Position numbers and translations under genes: made by a program. Under the pieces are notes generated by a model, which saw only the letters and a program-made list of their open reading frames with translations, ran no database searches and was not told the origin of the DNA. This document shows, one piece after another, positions 1-8,903 of a stretch of 64,000 bases of DNA; position 1 is the stretch's first letter, and each line of letters opens with the position of its first letter. Source of the stretch: Streptomyces sp. WMMC500 (GTDB lineage Bacteria > Actinomycetota > Actinomycetes > Streptomycetales > Streptomycetaceae); the NCBI RefSeq assembly GCF_027497195.1, contig NZ_CP114905.1:8472001-8536000 (forward strand), written 5' to 3'.

Positions 1-1
1 C

Positions 2-3000
2 GACCGGATCCACGCCGTCATCAAGGGCTCGGCGGTCAACAGCGACGGGCGCACCTACGGTTACGGCGTCCCCAACCCCGTCGCGCAGGCCGAGCTGGTA
101 CGCGCCGCCCTCACCGACGCCGGCGTCGACGCCGGCTCCATCGGCTACGTCGAGGCGCACGGCACCGGCACGAGCCTCGGCGACCCCATCGAGGTGCGCG
201 GCCTGACCGAGGCCTACGCGGACGCCGCCGCCCCGCACCGCCGCGACGGGCGGCCGGCGTGCGCCATCGGGTCGGTGAAGGCCACCATGGGCCACGCCGA
301 GGCGGCGGCCGGCATCGCCCAGGTCACCAAGGTGGTCCTGCAGTTGCGGCACGGCACGCTCGTGCCGTCGCTGCTGCACACCCCGGACCTCAACCCGAAC
401 CTCGACCTCGACAGCACGCCCTTCGCCGTGCAGCGCGAGACCGCGCCCTGGGAGCGGCCGGTGCTGCCCGGGCCCGGCGGGGCAGCGGCCGGGCCCCGCC
501 GCGCCGGCGTCAGCTCCTTCGGCGCGGGCGGCGTCAACGTGCACCTGATCCTGGAGGAGGCCCCGGCCCGCCCCGCCCCGGCCGCCGCGGGCGCCGGCGG
601 GCCGCTGGTGTTCCCGCTGTCGGCCCGTACGCCGGAGAACCTGCGTGCGTACGCGGCCCGCATGGCGGCGTTCCTGCGCACCCTGCCCGCCGAGCCCGAC
701 GCCGACGACCCGGAGGCGCCGCGGCCCGCCGACGTCGCGTTCACGCTGCAGCACGGCAGGGAGGCGATGGAGCACCGCGCCGCCTTCGCGGCCCGCACCC
801 TCGCCGAAGCCGCCGAGCACTTCGCGCGCGTGGCCGCGGGCGACGACGCGGACGGCCGCGCCAGCGTCGGCCGCCGCCCCGGCCGGTCCGGCGGCGCACC
901 CGCGGTGCCCGCCGACGCGGCGCCGGAGGAGGCCGCCGCGCTGTGGGCGGCGGGCGGCGAGGCGGACTGGGCGGCCCGGCCCACCGGCGGGCGCCGGGTG
1001 TCGCTGCCGACGTACCCCTTCTCGCGGGAGCGCTACTGGCTGGAGCCGGGCGCCACGAACCCGGCACGGCCGACCGCACCGGCCGTGCCGTCCCCCGTGC
1101 CCGCGCCGCGGACCGCCCCGGAGGCGGCGGTCCCCGCGGTCGCGGCGCCGGCCGACGCGACGGACCTGCTCGCGGCGCTGGCCGCCGCGCCCCCCAGCGA
1201 GCGCCACACCGCGCTGGCCGCGCGGATGCAGCGCACGCTCGGCGAGCTGCTGGAGTTCCCGCCCGGCAGCCCGCCGGACCGGCAGCGCGGCTTCTTCGAA
1301 CTGGGCATGGACTCGGTGATGGCCGTACGCCTCGGCAACCTGCTGGAAGAGGCGCTGGGCCTGGTCCTGTACGCCGGGGTGGTCTTCGACTACCCGTGCA
1401 TCGACGACCTCGCCACCTACCTGCTGGACGAGCTGAGCCTCGACGACGCCCCCGCCCCGGCGGTCCCCGAGCCAGCGGCGGAGCCGCCCGGGCCCGCGCC
1501 CGCCGACGCCCTCCAGATCGTGCACTACACCGCCGGCTGGGAGCGGGCCGCCGCCCCCGCAGGACCCGCGTCCTGGCTCACCGGCCCCGTGCTCGTCTTC
1601 GACGACGACGGCGCCCTCACCGAGCGGGTGCGCGGCCGTCACACCGGCGCCGCGCCCGTCGTCGGCGTCCGGCCCGGCGAGGCGTACGAGGTGTCCGGCG
1701 ACGGCCGTACCGTACGCGCCGAGTCCGCCCGGGACCACGCCGCGCTCCTCGCCGGCCTCGACACCCCGCCCCTGACCGTCGTGCACGCCTGGAGCGACCC
1801 GCGCACCGCGCTCACCTCGGTCTTCCATCTCAGCCAGGCGCTCCTGCGGCTCGGACTGCGCGCCCCCGTGCGGCTGCTGCGGGTCCACGCCCACGCCGGC
1901 GCCCGCCCCGATCCGCTCGCGGAGGCGTTCGGCGGCTTCGCCCGCAGCGTCGACCACGAGAACCCGCGGCTCGTCCAGCAGGCCGTGGCCGTGCGCACCG
2001 CCGCCGGCGAGGAGCCCGCGGACGCCCTGCTGCGCGTCTGCGAGGCCGAACTCGCAACGGACGCCCGCGCGGACACCGAGGTGCGCCACGACGCGGACGG
2101 CCGCTGGGTGCGCAGGCTCCGCGAGCTGCCCGAGGTAGGCGCCGACGAGCCCGCCGGCGTCGCGGTGCGGGCCGGCGGCACGTACGTCATCACCGGCGGC
2201 GGAGGCGGCCTCGGCCTGCTCTTCGCCGAACACCTCGCCCGCCGGGCCTCGGTGAACCTGCTGCTCGTCGGCCGCTCGGAGCTCACGGGCGAACGCCGGG
2301 AGGCGCTGGAGCGGATCCGCGCCCTCGGGGCCGACGTCCGCTACGAGCGCGCCGACGTGGCGAACCGCGGCGACGTCGAATGGATCCTGGCCGCCGCCCG
2401 CGACCGCTGGGGCAGCGTGCACGGCGTCATCCACTCCGCCGGCGTGCTGCGCGACGGGCTGCTGCCCAACAAGACCGCCGACGAGATCGACTCCGTGCTC
2501 GCGGGCAAGGTCGACGGCGCCGTCCACTTCGACGCGGCGACCGCGGGCGACGACCTCGACTTCTTCATGGTCTTCTCCTCGCTGGCCGCGCTCGCGGGCA
2601 ACCCCGGCCAGGTCGACTACGCCTTCGCCAGCCGCTTCCTGAACGCCTTCAGCCGCCGCCGCGAGGAACTGCGCGCCGCAGGCGAGCGGTCCGGCGCGAG
2701 CATCGCGCTGGTCTGGCCGTTCTGGCGCGACGGCGGCATGCGGGTCGACGAGGCCACCGAGGGCTTCGTACGCCGCCGCCTGGGCCTGACGCCGCTGGAG
2801 AACGCGGTCGGCGTGGCGGCGTTCGACGCGGCTCTGCACCACGCCGTGGCGGAGTTCGGCGTGGTGCACGCGGAACGGGACAAGCTGCAGCGGGTGTTGC
2901 GGATCGAGCCGCCGGCGGCCGCATCCGCCGCGGCGGAGCCCGAGGCGGCCACCGCGAGGACCGCCGGCGGCGGATCCGCGGCCGCGAAGGGCGATTCGAC

Positions 3001-3046
3001 GGTGGAGATCGAGCTGAAGGGCGTCCTGGCCGAGCTGGGGCTGTAG
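2..3046 (+). CDS. Partial PKS, trans-AT-type module: KS(C-terminal part)-AT-docking linker-ACP-KR
   Basis: The 5' end is cut by the window; the frame is open from base 2. The KS remnant shows EAHGTGTSLGDP (about 152-187) and a second-histidine motif KATMGHAEAAAG, but its catalytic Cys lies outside. Its end reads SSFGAGGVNVHLILEE, and it has GYGVPNPVAQAELV and a PSLLHTPDLNPNLD stretch. These are hallmarks of trans-AT KS domains, not of the cis-AT KSs elsewhere here. After the KS comes a short linker (FTLQHGREAMEHR to LPTYPFSRERYWL, about 745-1040) like the AT-docking region of trans-AT PKSs; there is no AT. An ACP follows (GMDSVMAV, serine near 1313), then a KR (TGGGGGLG near 2195, SS at about 2578, Y in QVDYAFAS). 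The ACP-before-KR order is known in trans-AT systems. The protein ends in a short tail ELKGVLAELGL that could be a docking segment or an ACP stub. The next PKS starts 30 bp downstream, so the two are probably co-transcribed. Confidence 0.85.
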   Translation, partial: DRIHAVIKGSAVNSDGRTYGYGVPNPVAQAELVRAALTDAGVDAGSIGYVEAHGTGTSLGDPIEVRGLTEAYADAAAPHRRDGRPACAIGSVKATMGHAEAAAGIAQVTKVVLQLRHGTLVPSLLHTPDLNPNLDLDSTPFAVQRETAPWERPVLPGPGGAAAGPRRAGVSSFGAGGVNVHLILEEAPARPAPAAAGAGGPLVFPLSARTPENLRAYAARMAAFLRTLPAEPDADDPEAPRPADVAFTLQHGREAMEHRAAFAARTLAEAAEHFARVAAGDDADGRASVGRRPGRSGGAPAVPADAAPEEAAALWAAGGEADWAARPTGGRRVSLPTYPFSRERYWLEPGATNPARPTAPAVPSPVPAPRTAPEAAVPAVAAPADATDLLAALAAAPPSERHTALAARMQRTLGELLEFPPGSPPDRQRGFFELGMDSVMAVRLGNLLEEALGLVLYAGVVFDYPCIDDLATYLLDELSLDDAPAPAVPEPAAEPPGPAPADALQIVHYTAGWERAAAPAGPASWLTGPVLVFDDDGALTERVRGRHTGAAPVVGVRPGEAYEVSGDGRTVRAESARDHAALLAGLDTPPLTVVHAWSDPRTALTSVFHLSQALLRLGLRAPVRLLRVHAHAGARPDPLAEAFGGFARSVDHENPRLVQQAVAVRTAAGEEPADALLRVCEAELATDARADTEVRHDADGRWVRRLRELPEVGADEPAGVAVRAGGTYVITGGGGGLGLLFAEHLARRASVNLLLVGRSELTGERREALERIRALGADVRYERADVANRGDVEWILAAARDRWGSVHGVIHSAGVLRDGLLPNKTADEIDSVLAGKVDGAVHFDAATAGDDLDFFMVFSSLAALAGNPGQVDYAFASRFLNAFSRRREELRAAGERSGASIALVWPFWRDGGMRVDEATEGFVRRRLGLTPLENAVGVAAFDAALHHAVAEFGVVHAERDKLQRVLRIEPPAAASAAAEPEAATARTAGGGSAAAKGDSTVEIELKGVLAELGL

Positions 3047-3076
3047 CACACGGCACGCGGGGGAGAGGAAACGGCG

Positions 3077-6000
3077 ATGACGGACAAAGAACTGCTGAGG
3101 CGTTCCCTGGACGCCGTACGCACCCTGCGCGAACAGGTGGACGAGCTGCGCGCGCGGGCCGAGGAGCCCATCGCCGTCGTCGGCCTCGGCTGCCGCTTCC
3201 CCGGCGGCGCGGACGGGCCCGAGCGGTTCTGGGAGCTGCTGCGCGAGGGCCGCGACGGGATCGTGGACGTACCGCGGGACCGGTGGCCCGTCGAGGGCTG
3301 GTACTCCTCCGACCGGAGCGAGCCCGGCACGTCGTACACCCGCCGCGGCGGGTTCCTCGCCGAGGGCGCCCACGCGTTCGACGCCGGGTTCTTCGGCGTC
3401 ACCGACGCCGAGGCCCGCGACATGGACCCGCAGCACCGGCTGCTGCTGGAGACGAGCTGGCAGGCGCTGGAGAGCGCCGGGCTGCTGTCGGGCACCACGG
3501 CCGAACGGCGCGTCGGCGTCTTCGTCGGCGTCTCCGGCTCGGAGAACACCCTGCTGCCCCGGTCGCCGCGTGAGGCCGGGCCGTACACCGCCACCGGCTC
3601 CGCGATCAGCGTGGCCGCGGGACGGGTGGCGCACACCTTCGGGCTGCGCGGCCCGGCGCTCGCGGTCGACACGGCGTGCTCGTCGTCGCTGCTCGCGGTG
3701 CACCTGGCGGTCGAGAGCCTGCGCCGCGGCGAGTGCACCGCCGCCCTGGCCGGCGGCGTCAGCGCCATGATGTCGCCCGCCGTGATGGTCGCCCTGTGCC
3801 GGATGGAGGCGCTGGCAGAGGACGGCAAGTGCAAGGTCTTCGACGCCGCCGCCGACGGCTACGTACGCTCCGAGGGCAGCGGAATGGTCGCCCTCATGCG
3901 CGCCTCGGACGCCGCCGCCGTACGCGCCCCGGTCCTCGCCCTCATCCGCGGCTCCGCCGTCAACCACGACGGGCGCACCAGCGGCCTGACCGTCCCCAAC
4001 GGCCGTGCGCAGCGCGAGCTGATCGCCGACGCCGTGGCCGCGGCGGGGGTGGAGCCGCGCGCCGTGGACTACCTGGAGGCGCACGGCACCGGCACCTCGC
4101 TGGGCGACCCGATCGAGGTCCGCGCCGCCGCCGACGTCCTGTGCGCCGACCGCGACCCCGGGGCGCCGCTGCGCATCGGCGCCGTGAAGTCCAACATCGG
4201 GCACCTGGAGGCCGCCGCCGGGGTGGCCGGCCTGATCAAGACCGTGCTCGCGCTGCGGCACCGCGAGATCCCCGGCGGACTGCACCTGAACACGCCCAAC
4301 CCGCGGCTCGGCGTCGAGCGCCTGCCGGTGGCGCTGTGCGACCGTACGGCGACCTGGCCGCGCCGGGCCGACGGCCGGCCCCGTACCGCGGGCGTCAGCT
4401 CCTTCGGCTTCTCGGGCACCAACGTGCACGTCGTGCTCACCGAGCCCGACACCCGGCCTGACGCCGAACCGCCGCGCACCGCGGGGCCGGAGCGCCCCGC
4501 TCACGTCTTCGCGCTCTCCGCGCGCGACCCGGAGGGCCTGCGCGAATCCGCCGCCCGCCACGGCCGGTGGCTCGCCACGCACCCCGACGCGACCCTCGCG
4601 GACTTCTGCCACACCGCCACCGCACGCCGCGCCCACTTCGCCCACCGCGCCGCGTTCGTCACCGCCACGCGCGACGACCTCGCGCGCCGGCTCACCGCGC
4701 TCGCCGAGGGCGACGCGCCCGAGCCGGCCCCCGGCCGGCGGCAGACCGCCGCGGCCGAGGCCGTCGGCGCCCGCGACCGGGCGCCCGCGCCGCCGGTCGC
4801 CTTCCTCCTCGACGCCACCGCCCCCGTCGCGGAGCGCATCCACGAGACGCTGTACGCCACCCACCCGGGATTCCGCGCACACGTCGACAGGTGTACGGCC
4901 GAACTGCGGCCCCCGGCCGCCGAGTCGGACGGCGCCCACGGCGCCCCGCTCGCCGCCGACGTACGGACCGTGGCCTGCCAGATCGCGCTGGTACGCACCC
5001 TGGGCGACTGGGGCATCGCGGCCGGTGCCGTCGCGGGCGGCGCCGCCCCCGGCGACCTCGCCGCCGCCGTCCTCAGCGGCGCCCTCGACGCCCCCACCGC
5101 GGGCGCCCTCCTCGCCGCCCGCCACGGCGCCGCCGCCCCGCCGGCCGCGCCGCCGCGCCGCCCGCGCGCCCTGCGGCTGCTGCACGGACCCGACGCCGGC
5201 GAGGCCGGCGCGGACCAGGCGGCCGATCCGGGGTTCTGGCTGCGTCCCGGTGCCGGCGTCCGGCCGGAGGCCGCCGCGGCGGCGCTCGCCGCGCACGGCT
5301 ACGACACCCTCGTCCACCTCGGCGGGCCCCCGGCACGGGCCGAGGCCGGCGAGATCCGTGGGCTGCCCGGGGACGACATCTGGCGCGAACTCCTCGGCTG
5401 GCTGGCGGAACGACACGTCTCGGGCCACGACGTCGACTGGTCCGCCTGCGACGCCGGCTACGAACGGACCCGGCTGGACCTGCCCGGCCAGACGTTCCGA
5501 CGCCGTGCGCACCGCCCGGACGCCGCGGCATCCGATGCCGCTCCCGCGGCGTCCGGGGCCGGTGCACCCGTGGGCGCGCTCGGCTTGCGGCAGGTCGCCT
5601 CGCCGCTCGCGCAGCGCCAGTACACGACCGCCGTCAGCCGCGCGGTCCTGCCCCAACTCGCCGACACCGCCGGGGTGCTGCACGTCGGCTACTACCAGGA
5701 GCTGCTGGCCTCCGCGGCCCGCACGGGCCCCGGGCTGCGCCTGGACGACGTGCGGTTCGAGCGGGCGCTGACGGTCTCCCGCGGCCGGGAGCGCACCGTG
5801 CACCTGGCGGTGGGGCCGGCGGACGGCGCCGGCTGGGCGGAGTTCTCCGTGCACAGCCGCGAGTCCGGCGAGGCGCCTGCGGAGCGGCCGGGCGACGAGG
5901 GCTGGCACCGGCACGCCGCCGGCCGGCTGCGCCCGGGCGGCGGGGGAGCGGAGCCGGGCACGCTGCCCGAAGCGGCGCGGGCGGAGATCCGCGAGCGCTG

Positions 6001-7612
6001 CCCCGTACGCTTCGAAGGCGCCGAGTTCTACCGGCAGATGGCCGAGCGGGGCGTGCCCCTGGGCCCTTCCGTCGAGTGGGTCGACGAGGCGTGGCTCGGC
6101 GAGGGCGAGGTGCTGGCCAGGTTCCGGCCGCCGACGCCCGCCGAGACCGGTGCCGCACCCGGCCGCCCGGACCGCGAACTCCCCGTGCCCGCCGGGATGC
6201 TGGACGCCTGCGTACAGCTCTACGCGCTGGCCGCCGGCCCGCAACTGGCCGAGCGGGACCTGTTCATGACCGCCCGCCTCGGCGAGGTCGGCTTCGGCGC
6301 CCCCGCCGACGGCGCCCTGTGGTGCCACGTCAGGCTGACCGCGCCGGTCGGCGAGCTGCTGGTCGGCGAGCACCTGCTGTGCGCCGAGGACGGCGCGGCC
6401 GTGGGCTGGGGCCGGGGCACCGAGATCCGCGTCATCAGCCCGGGCGCCGGCCGGTACGAGACGTCTGCCGACGACGTACGCGACGACCTGCGCGGCGATG
6501 CGGCGCGGCGGGCCCCGGGCGGCGCGTACGACGCCGCCGCGCTGCGGGACCTGCTCACCGGCATGGTCGCCGAACTGCTGCAACTCCCGCCCGCCGAGGT
6601 GCCGAGCAGCCGGCCGCTCGCCGAGACGGGCCTCGACTCCCTCGCCGCGCTGGAGCTGCGGCAGCGGGTGCGCGCGGAGACCGGCGTCGACCTCCCGGTC
6701 GACCTGCTCATCGCCGGGCCGTCGCTCGACGAGGTGGTCGAGCGCGTCTCGGGGTCCGCGGCGGGCGCCGAGCCGGCGGCGCCCCGCCCGTACGACGTGG
6801 ACGGCAGGCTCTGGCTGCCGGTCACGCCCCGGGACGACGCCGCCGTGCGGCTGTTCTGCCTGCCGTACGGCGGTCGCGGCGCCTCCCTGTACCGCGACTG
6901 GCCGGGCAGCGCGTACGCCGGTGTCGAGGTGGTCCCCGTCCAGTTGCCCGGCCGGGAGGAGCGCGCCGACGAGCGCTGCCTCGTCGACGCCGACGAGGCG
7001 GTCGACGCCGTCGCGCAGGCGCTCAAGCCCTACCTGGACCGGCCGTTCGCCTTCTACGGGCACAGCATGGGCGCCCTCCTCGCGTACCGCCTGGCCCACC
7101 GGCTGGGCGCGGAGTACGGGGAGTTGCTGCGCCACCTGTTCGTCGGCGCGTTCAGCGCGCCGACCGGCGGGGAGAACCCGCTCGGCGCCCGGCTGCGCTC
7201 GGTGACCCAGCGGCTCGGCTTCGAGCAGATGCCGGAGCACGAGGAGCTGGCGCGGGTACGGCGGGCGCAGCCGCGGCTGTACGACACGGCGCTGCGCGCG
7301 GAGCTGGGCGAGCACCTGGCGGGCAAGGCGGACGTGGCCATGGACGGCCCCGGCTACTCGGACCTGCGGGTGGTGCAGAGCTACCGGCACGAACCGGGGG
7401 AGGCGCCGCTGCGGGTGCCGGTGACCGCGTTCCACGGCGCCGGGGATCCGGTGGTCGCGGAGCAGGACGCCGACGGGTGGCGGCCGTTGACGGACGGCGG
7501 CTTCGAGCTGCTGGTCGTGCCGGGCGATCACTTCTTCGTCCACGGCGACCAGAGCGGCCCGCGGGTGCTGGCGGAGATGTCCGCGCGGCTGCGGCAGCCG
7601 GTCCGCGCCTGA
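3077..7612 (+). CDS. PKS with KS, decayed AT, DH-like domain, ACP and terminal thioesterase
   Basis: 1511 aa. The ATG is preceded by GGGGGAGAGG. Residues 1-30 form a short charged helix like an N-terminal docking coil. The KS (about 31-455) is complete: DTACSSS with Cys201, EAHGTGTSLGDP and KSNIGHLEAAAG. At 475-760 the flanking sequence of a cis-AT domain is recognisable (LSARDPEGLRESAARHGRWL, then ETLYATHPGFRAHVDRC). The GQG motif is gone and the GHSxG box reads GGAAPG, so this AT cannot be catalytic. Residues about 830-1140 have PKS dehydratase architecture. The usual catalytic His position reads LADT, while the second motif PAGMLDACVQL keeps Asp. An ACP follows (GLDSLAAL, Ser near 1187). 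The C-terminus (about 1240-1505) is a type II-like alpha/beta-hydrolase thioesterase with GHSMG (Ser1330), GAGDPVV and GDHFF as the likely triad. It probably releases the finished chain. The acyl or extender source for its ACP is not visible. Confidence 0.88.
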   Translation: MTDKELLRRSLDAVRTLREQVDELRARAEEPIAVVGLGCRFPGGADGPERFWELLREGRDGIVDVPRDRWPVEGWYSSDRSEPGTSYTRRGGFLAEGAHAFDAGFFGVTDAEARDMDPQHRLLLETSWQALESAGLLSGTTAERRVGVFVGVSGSENTLLPRSPREAGPYTATGSAISVAAGRVAHTFGLRGPALAVDTACSSSLLAVHLAVESLRRGECTAALAGGVSAMMSPAVMVALCRMEALAEDGKCKVFDAAADGYVRSEGSGMVALMRASDAAAVRAPVLALIRGSAVNHDGRTSGLTVPNGRAQRELIADAVAAAGVEPRAVDYLEAHGTGTSLGDPIEVRAAADVLCADRDPGAPLRIGAVKSNIGHLEAAAGVAGLIKTVLALRHREIPGGLHLNTPNPRLGVERLPVALCDRTATWPRRADGRPRTAGVSSFGFSGTNVHVVLTEPDTRPDAEPPRTAGPERPAHVFALSARDPEGLRESAARHGRWLATHPDATLADFCHTATARRAHFAHRAAFVTATRDDLARRLTALAEGDAPEPAPGRRQTAAAEAVGARDRAPAPPVAFLLDATAPVAERIHETLYATHPGFRAHVDRCTAELRPPAAESDGAHGAPLAADVRTVACQIALVRTLGDWGIAAGAVAGGAAPGDLAAAVLSGALDAPTAGALLAARHGAAAPPAAPPRRPRALRLLHGPDAGEAGADQAADPGFWLRPGAGVRPEAAAAALAAHGYDTLVHLGGPPARAEAGEIRGLPGDDIWRELLGWLAERHVSGHDVDWSACDAGYERTRLDLPGQTFRRRAHRPDAAASDAAPAASGAGAPVGALGLRQVASPLAQRQYTTAVSRAVLPQLADTAGVLHVGYYQELLASAARTGPGLRLDDVRFERALTVSRGRERTVHLAVGPADGAGWAEFSVHSRESGEAPAERPGDEGWHRHAAGRLRPGGGGAEPGTLPEAARAEIRERCPVRFEGAEFYRQMAERGVPLGPSVEWVDEAWLGEGEVLARFRPPTPAETGAAPGRPDRELPVPAGMLDACVQLYALAAGPQLAERDLFMTARLGEVGFGAPADGALWCHVRLTAPVGELLVGEHLLCAEDGAAVGWGRGTEIRVISPGAGRYETSADDVRDDLRGDAARRAPGGAYDAAALRDLLTGMVAELLQLPPAEVPSSRPLAETGLDSLAALELRQRVRAETGVDLPVDLLIAGPSLDEVVERVSGSAAGAEPAAPRPYDVDGRLWLPVTPRDDAAVRLFCLPYGGRGASLYRDWPGSAYAGVEVVPVQLPGREERADERCLVDADEAVDAVAQALKPYLDRPFAFYGHSMGALLAYRLAHRLGAEYGELLRHLFVGAFSAPTGGENPLGARLRSVTQRLGFEQMPEHEELARVRRAQPRLYDTALRAELGEHLAGKADVAMDGPGYSDLRVVQSYRHEPGEAPLRVPVTAFHGAGDPVVAEQDADGWRPLTDGGFELLVVPGDHFFVHGDQSGPRVLAEMSARLRQPVRA

Positions 7613-7638
7613 AGCCGGGGCCGCGCGGGGCAAGCCGA

Positions 7639-7673
7639 AGGGGCGGACGAAGCCGGTGGCTTCGCCCGCCCCT
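7639..7673. terminator. Bidirectional terminator hairpin between convergent genes
   Basis: An inverted repeat of 16 bp with one mismatch (7639-7654 against 7658-7673) and a 3-nt loop lies between the PKS-TE stop (7612, + strand) and the SARP stop (7696, - strand). It can serve both converging transcripts. There is no long T-tract, as is common for actinomycete terminators. Confidence 0.75.
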
Positions 7674-7695
7674 CGTCGTACCGCCGGGGCTGCCG

Positions 7696-8466
7696 TCAGA
7701 CCGCCGCCGGCAGCTCCAGCCGCTCGTCCGCGACGAGGATGGCCTGCTGCAGATCGCGCAGCGCCCGGCAGGGCTCAAGGCCGAGTTCCTCGTTGAGCCG
7801 GTTCCTGGCCTGCTGGTACGTACGCAGCGCGTCGGCCTGCCGCTCCGAGCGGCACAGGGCCAGCATCAACTGGCGGTAGAAGGTCTCCCGCAGCGGATAC
7901 TCGGCCGTCAGCGCGGACAGCCGGCCGATGAGCTCGCGGTGCAGCCCGAGGCTCAACCGCGCCTCCATCAGCCACTCCAGATACTCGAGCCGCGTCTCCT
8001 CCAGCCAGGTGGCGAAGCCCGCGATGACCGGGCCGTCGCACAGGTCGCCGAGGACCGGGCCGCGCCACAGGGACAGCCCGTCCTCGAAGGCGGTCACGGC
8101 CTGCTCCGGCCGGCCCTCCTTGAGGTGCTGCCGCCCCCGGTGCAGCAGCTCCTGGAAGCGGTCCACGTCGAACTGGTCGTCCTCCAGGTGCAGGAGGTAG
8201 CCGGGCGGACGGGTGAGGATCGGGTTGTTCCGGCTGCCGGGCTCGCCGAGGAACTTGCGGAGCTGCGAGATGTAGACGTGGATGCCCGCGGTCGCCCGGC
8301 GCGGCGGGTTCTGCCCCCAGATCTCGGCGATGGCCTCGTCGATCGAGACGACCTGCCGGGCGCGGATGAGCAGCAGGACGAGAAGCACCTGCATCTTCTT
8401 GGCGCTCACGAATCTGCTGCCGCGGTTGTCCACCACTCGGACGGGTCCGAGTATTTCGTACTGCAC
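7696..8466 (-). CDS. SARP-family transcriptional activator
   Basis: 256 aa with a GTG start (8464-8466) preceded by a GGGGG-type ribosome site in an AT-richer leader. Residues about 1-95 form an OmpR-like winged-helix DNA-binding domain (EILGPVRVVD start, then HVYISQLRKFLG and TRPPGYLL). Residues about 100-245 form a bacterial transcriptional activation (BTAD) domain ending in ALRTYQQARNRLNEELGLEP. This is the size of small Streptomyces antibiotic regulatory proteins such as ActII-ORF4 and RedD, with no ATPase extension. Such proteins activate biosynthetic operons by binding heptameric direct repeats about 11 bp apart; a candidate set lies in the gap upstream. I saw no TTA codon in the gene, so bldA control is not indicated. 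It is the only regulator in the window and probably the pathway activator. Confidence 0.93.
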   Translation of the reverse strand: MQYEILGPVRVVDNRGSRFVSAKKMQVLLVLLLIRARQVVSIDEAIAEIWGQNPPRRATAGIHVYISQLRKFLGEPGSRNNPILTRPPGYLLHLEDDQFDVDRFQELLHRGRQHLKEGRPEQAVTAFEDGLSLWRGPVLGDLCDGPVIAGFATWLEETRLEYLEWLMEARLSLGLHRELIGRLSALTAEYPLRETFYRQLMLALCRSERQADALRTYQQARNRLNEELGLEPCRALRDLQQAILVADERLELPAAV

Positions 8467-8804
8467 TTTTCAACCCCCGATGAATTTTTTTCTCGACCAA
8501 AGTGCTTGTTTCATGGCACTCTTGTTCACATTCCATCGCCGCTACAGGCAGGGGAGCTTGTGTGTCACGCGGCGATGCGGTACAAGCCTCTGCAGGCTAT
8601 GGGAGGGGGTAGGGGGCGCCGAAACCCCTACCCACCCCTAAGGCCCCCCTAATTGCGGTCAGGGGTATTGCGTAGTCCGCACAGGCGCGTGTCGGACACA
8701 TTTCCGACCCGCGTGGGGGGTCGCGATCCTCCGCCGTTCTCGCAAATGCCCGGTATTCACCGGCGCGTATCCGCCGCCCGTTATCCGGCTCCCGATGCCG
8801 CCGA
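8467..8804. other. Intergenic region upstream of the SARP gene
   Basis: This gap holds no convincing gene; short open frames here have neither a ribosome site nor family similarity. Near the SARP start there is an AT-richer stretch (about 8480-8530), unusual in this window. At 8601-8667 there are runs of G and C that form a hairpin and phased CCCCTA repeats, described separately. A TAGCCT element on the - strand (8594-8599) could be a -10 box, but I cannot assign a promoter with confidence. Confidence 0.6.
8607..8652 (-). promoter_or_regulatory. Candidate SARP operator: three phased CCCCTA heptamers plus inverted copy
   Basis: Heptamers CCCCTAC (8625-8631), CCCCTAA (8635-8641) and CCCCTAA (8646-8652) are spaced 10 and 11 bp apart, so they sit on one face of the helix. 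Spacers are 3 and 4 bp, the geometry known for SARP binding sites. An inverted copy TAGGGGG lies at 8610-8616, and a 9-bp perfect hairpin pairs 8607-8615 with 8625-8633. A further inverted AGGGGTA occurs at 8661-8667. The only gene reading away from this gap is the SARP gene itself, so autoregulation is the simplest reading. The site is inferred from sequence pattern only. Confidence 0.5.
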
Positions 8805-8848
8805 AAACGCCGCTGCCGGTTCCCTGGCACCAGGGAACCGGCAGCGGC
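8805..8848 (-). terminator. Intrinsic-type terminator after the alpha/beta-hydrolase gene
   Basis: A perfect 19-bp stem (8809-8827 with 8830-8848) and a 2-nt loop lie 55 bp beyond the hydrolase stop. On the - strand the stem is followed by TTTT (8804-8807). It separates the tailoring operon from the SARP gene, which reads in the same direction. Confidence 0.85.
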
Positions 8849-8903
8849 CGTTGCGGGGCTCCGGCGGACCGGAGGGAGGCCGGGAGAGGCGGGACGGGCG
8901 GCG

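Noticed and set aside
8282..8641. 119-aa + strand open frame across the SARP start region
   Set aside because: It is mostly antisense to the SARP gene, has no ribosome site and shows no recognisable motif.
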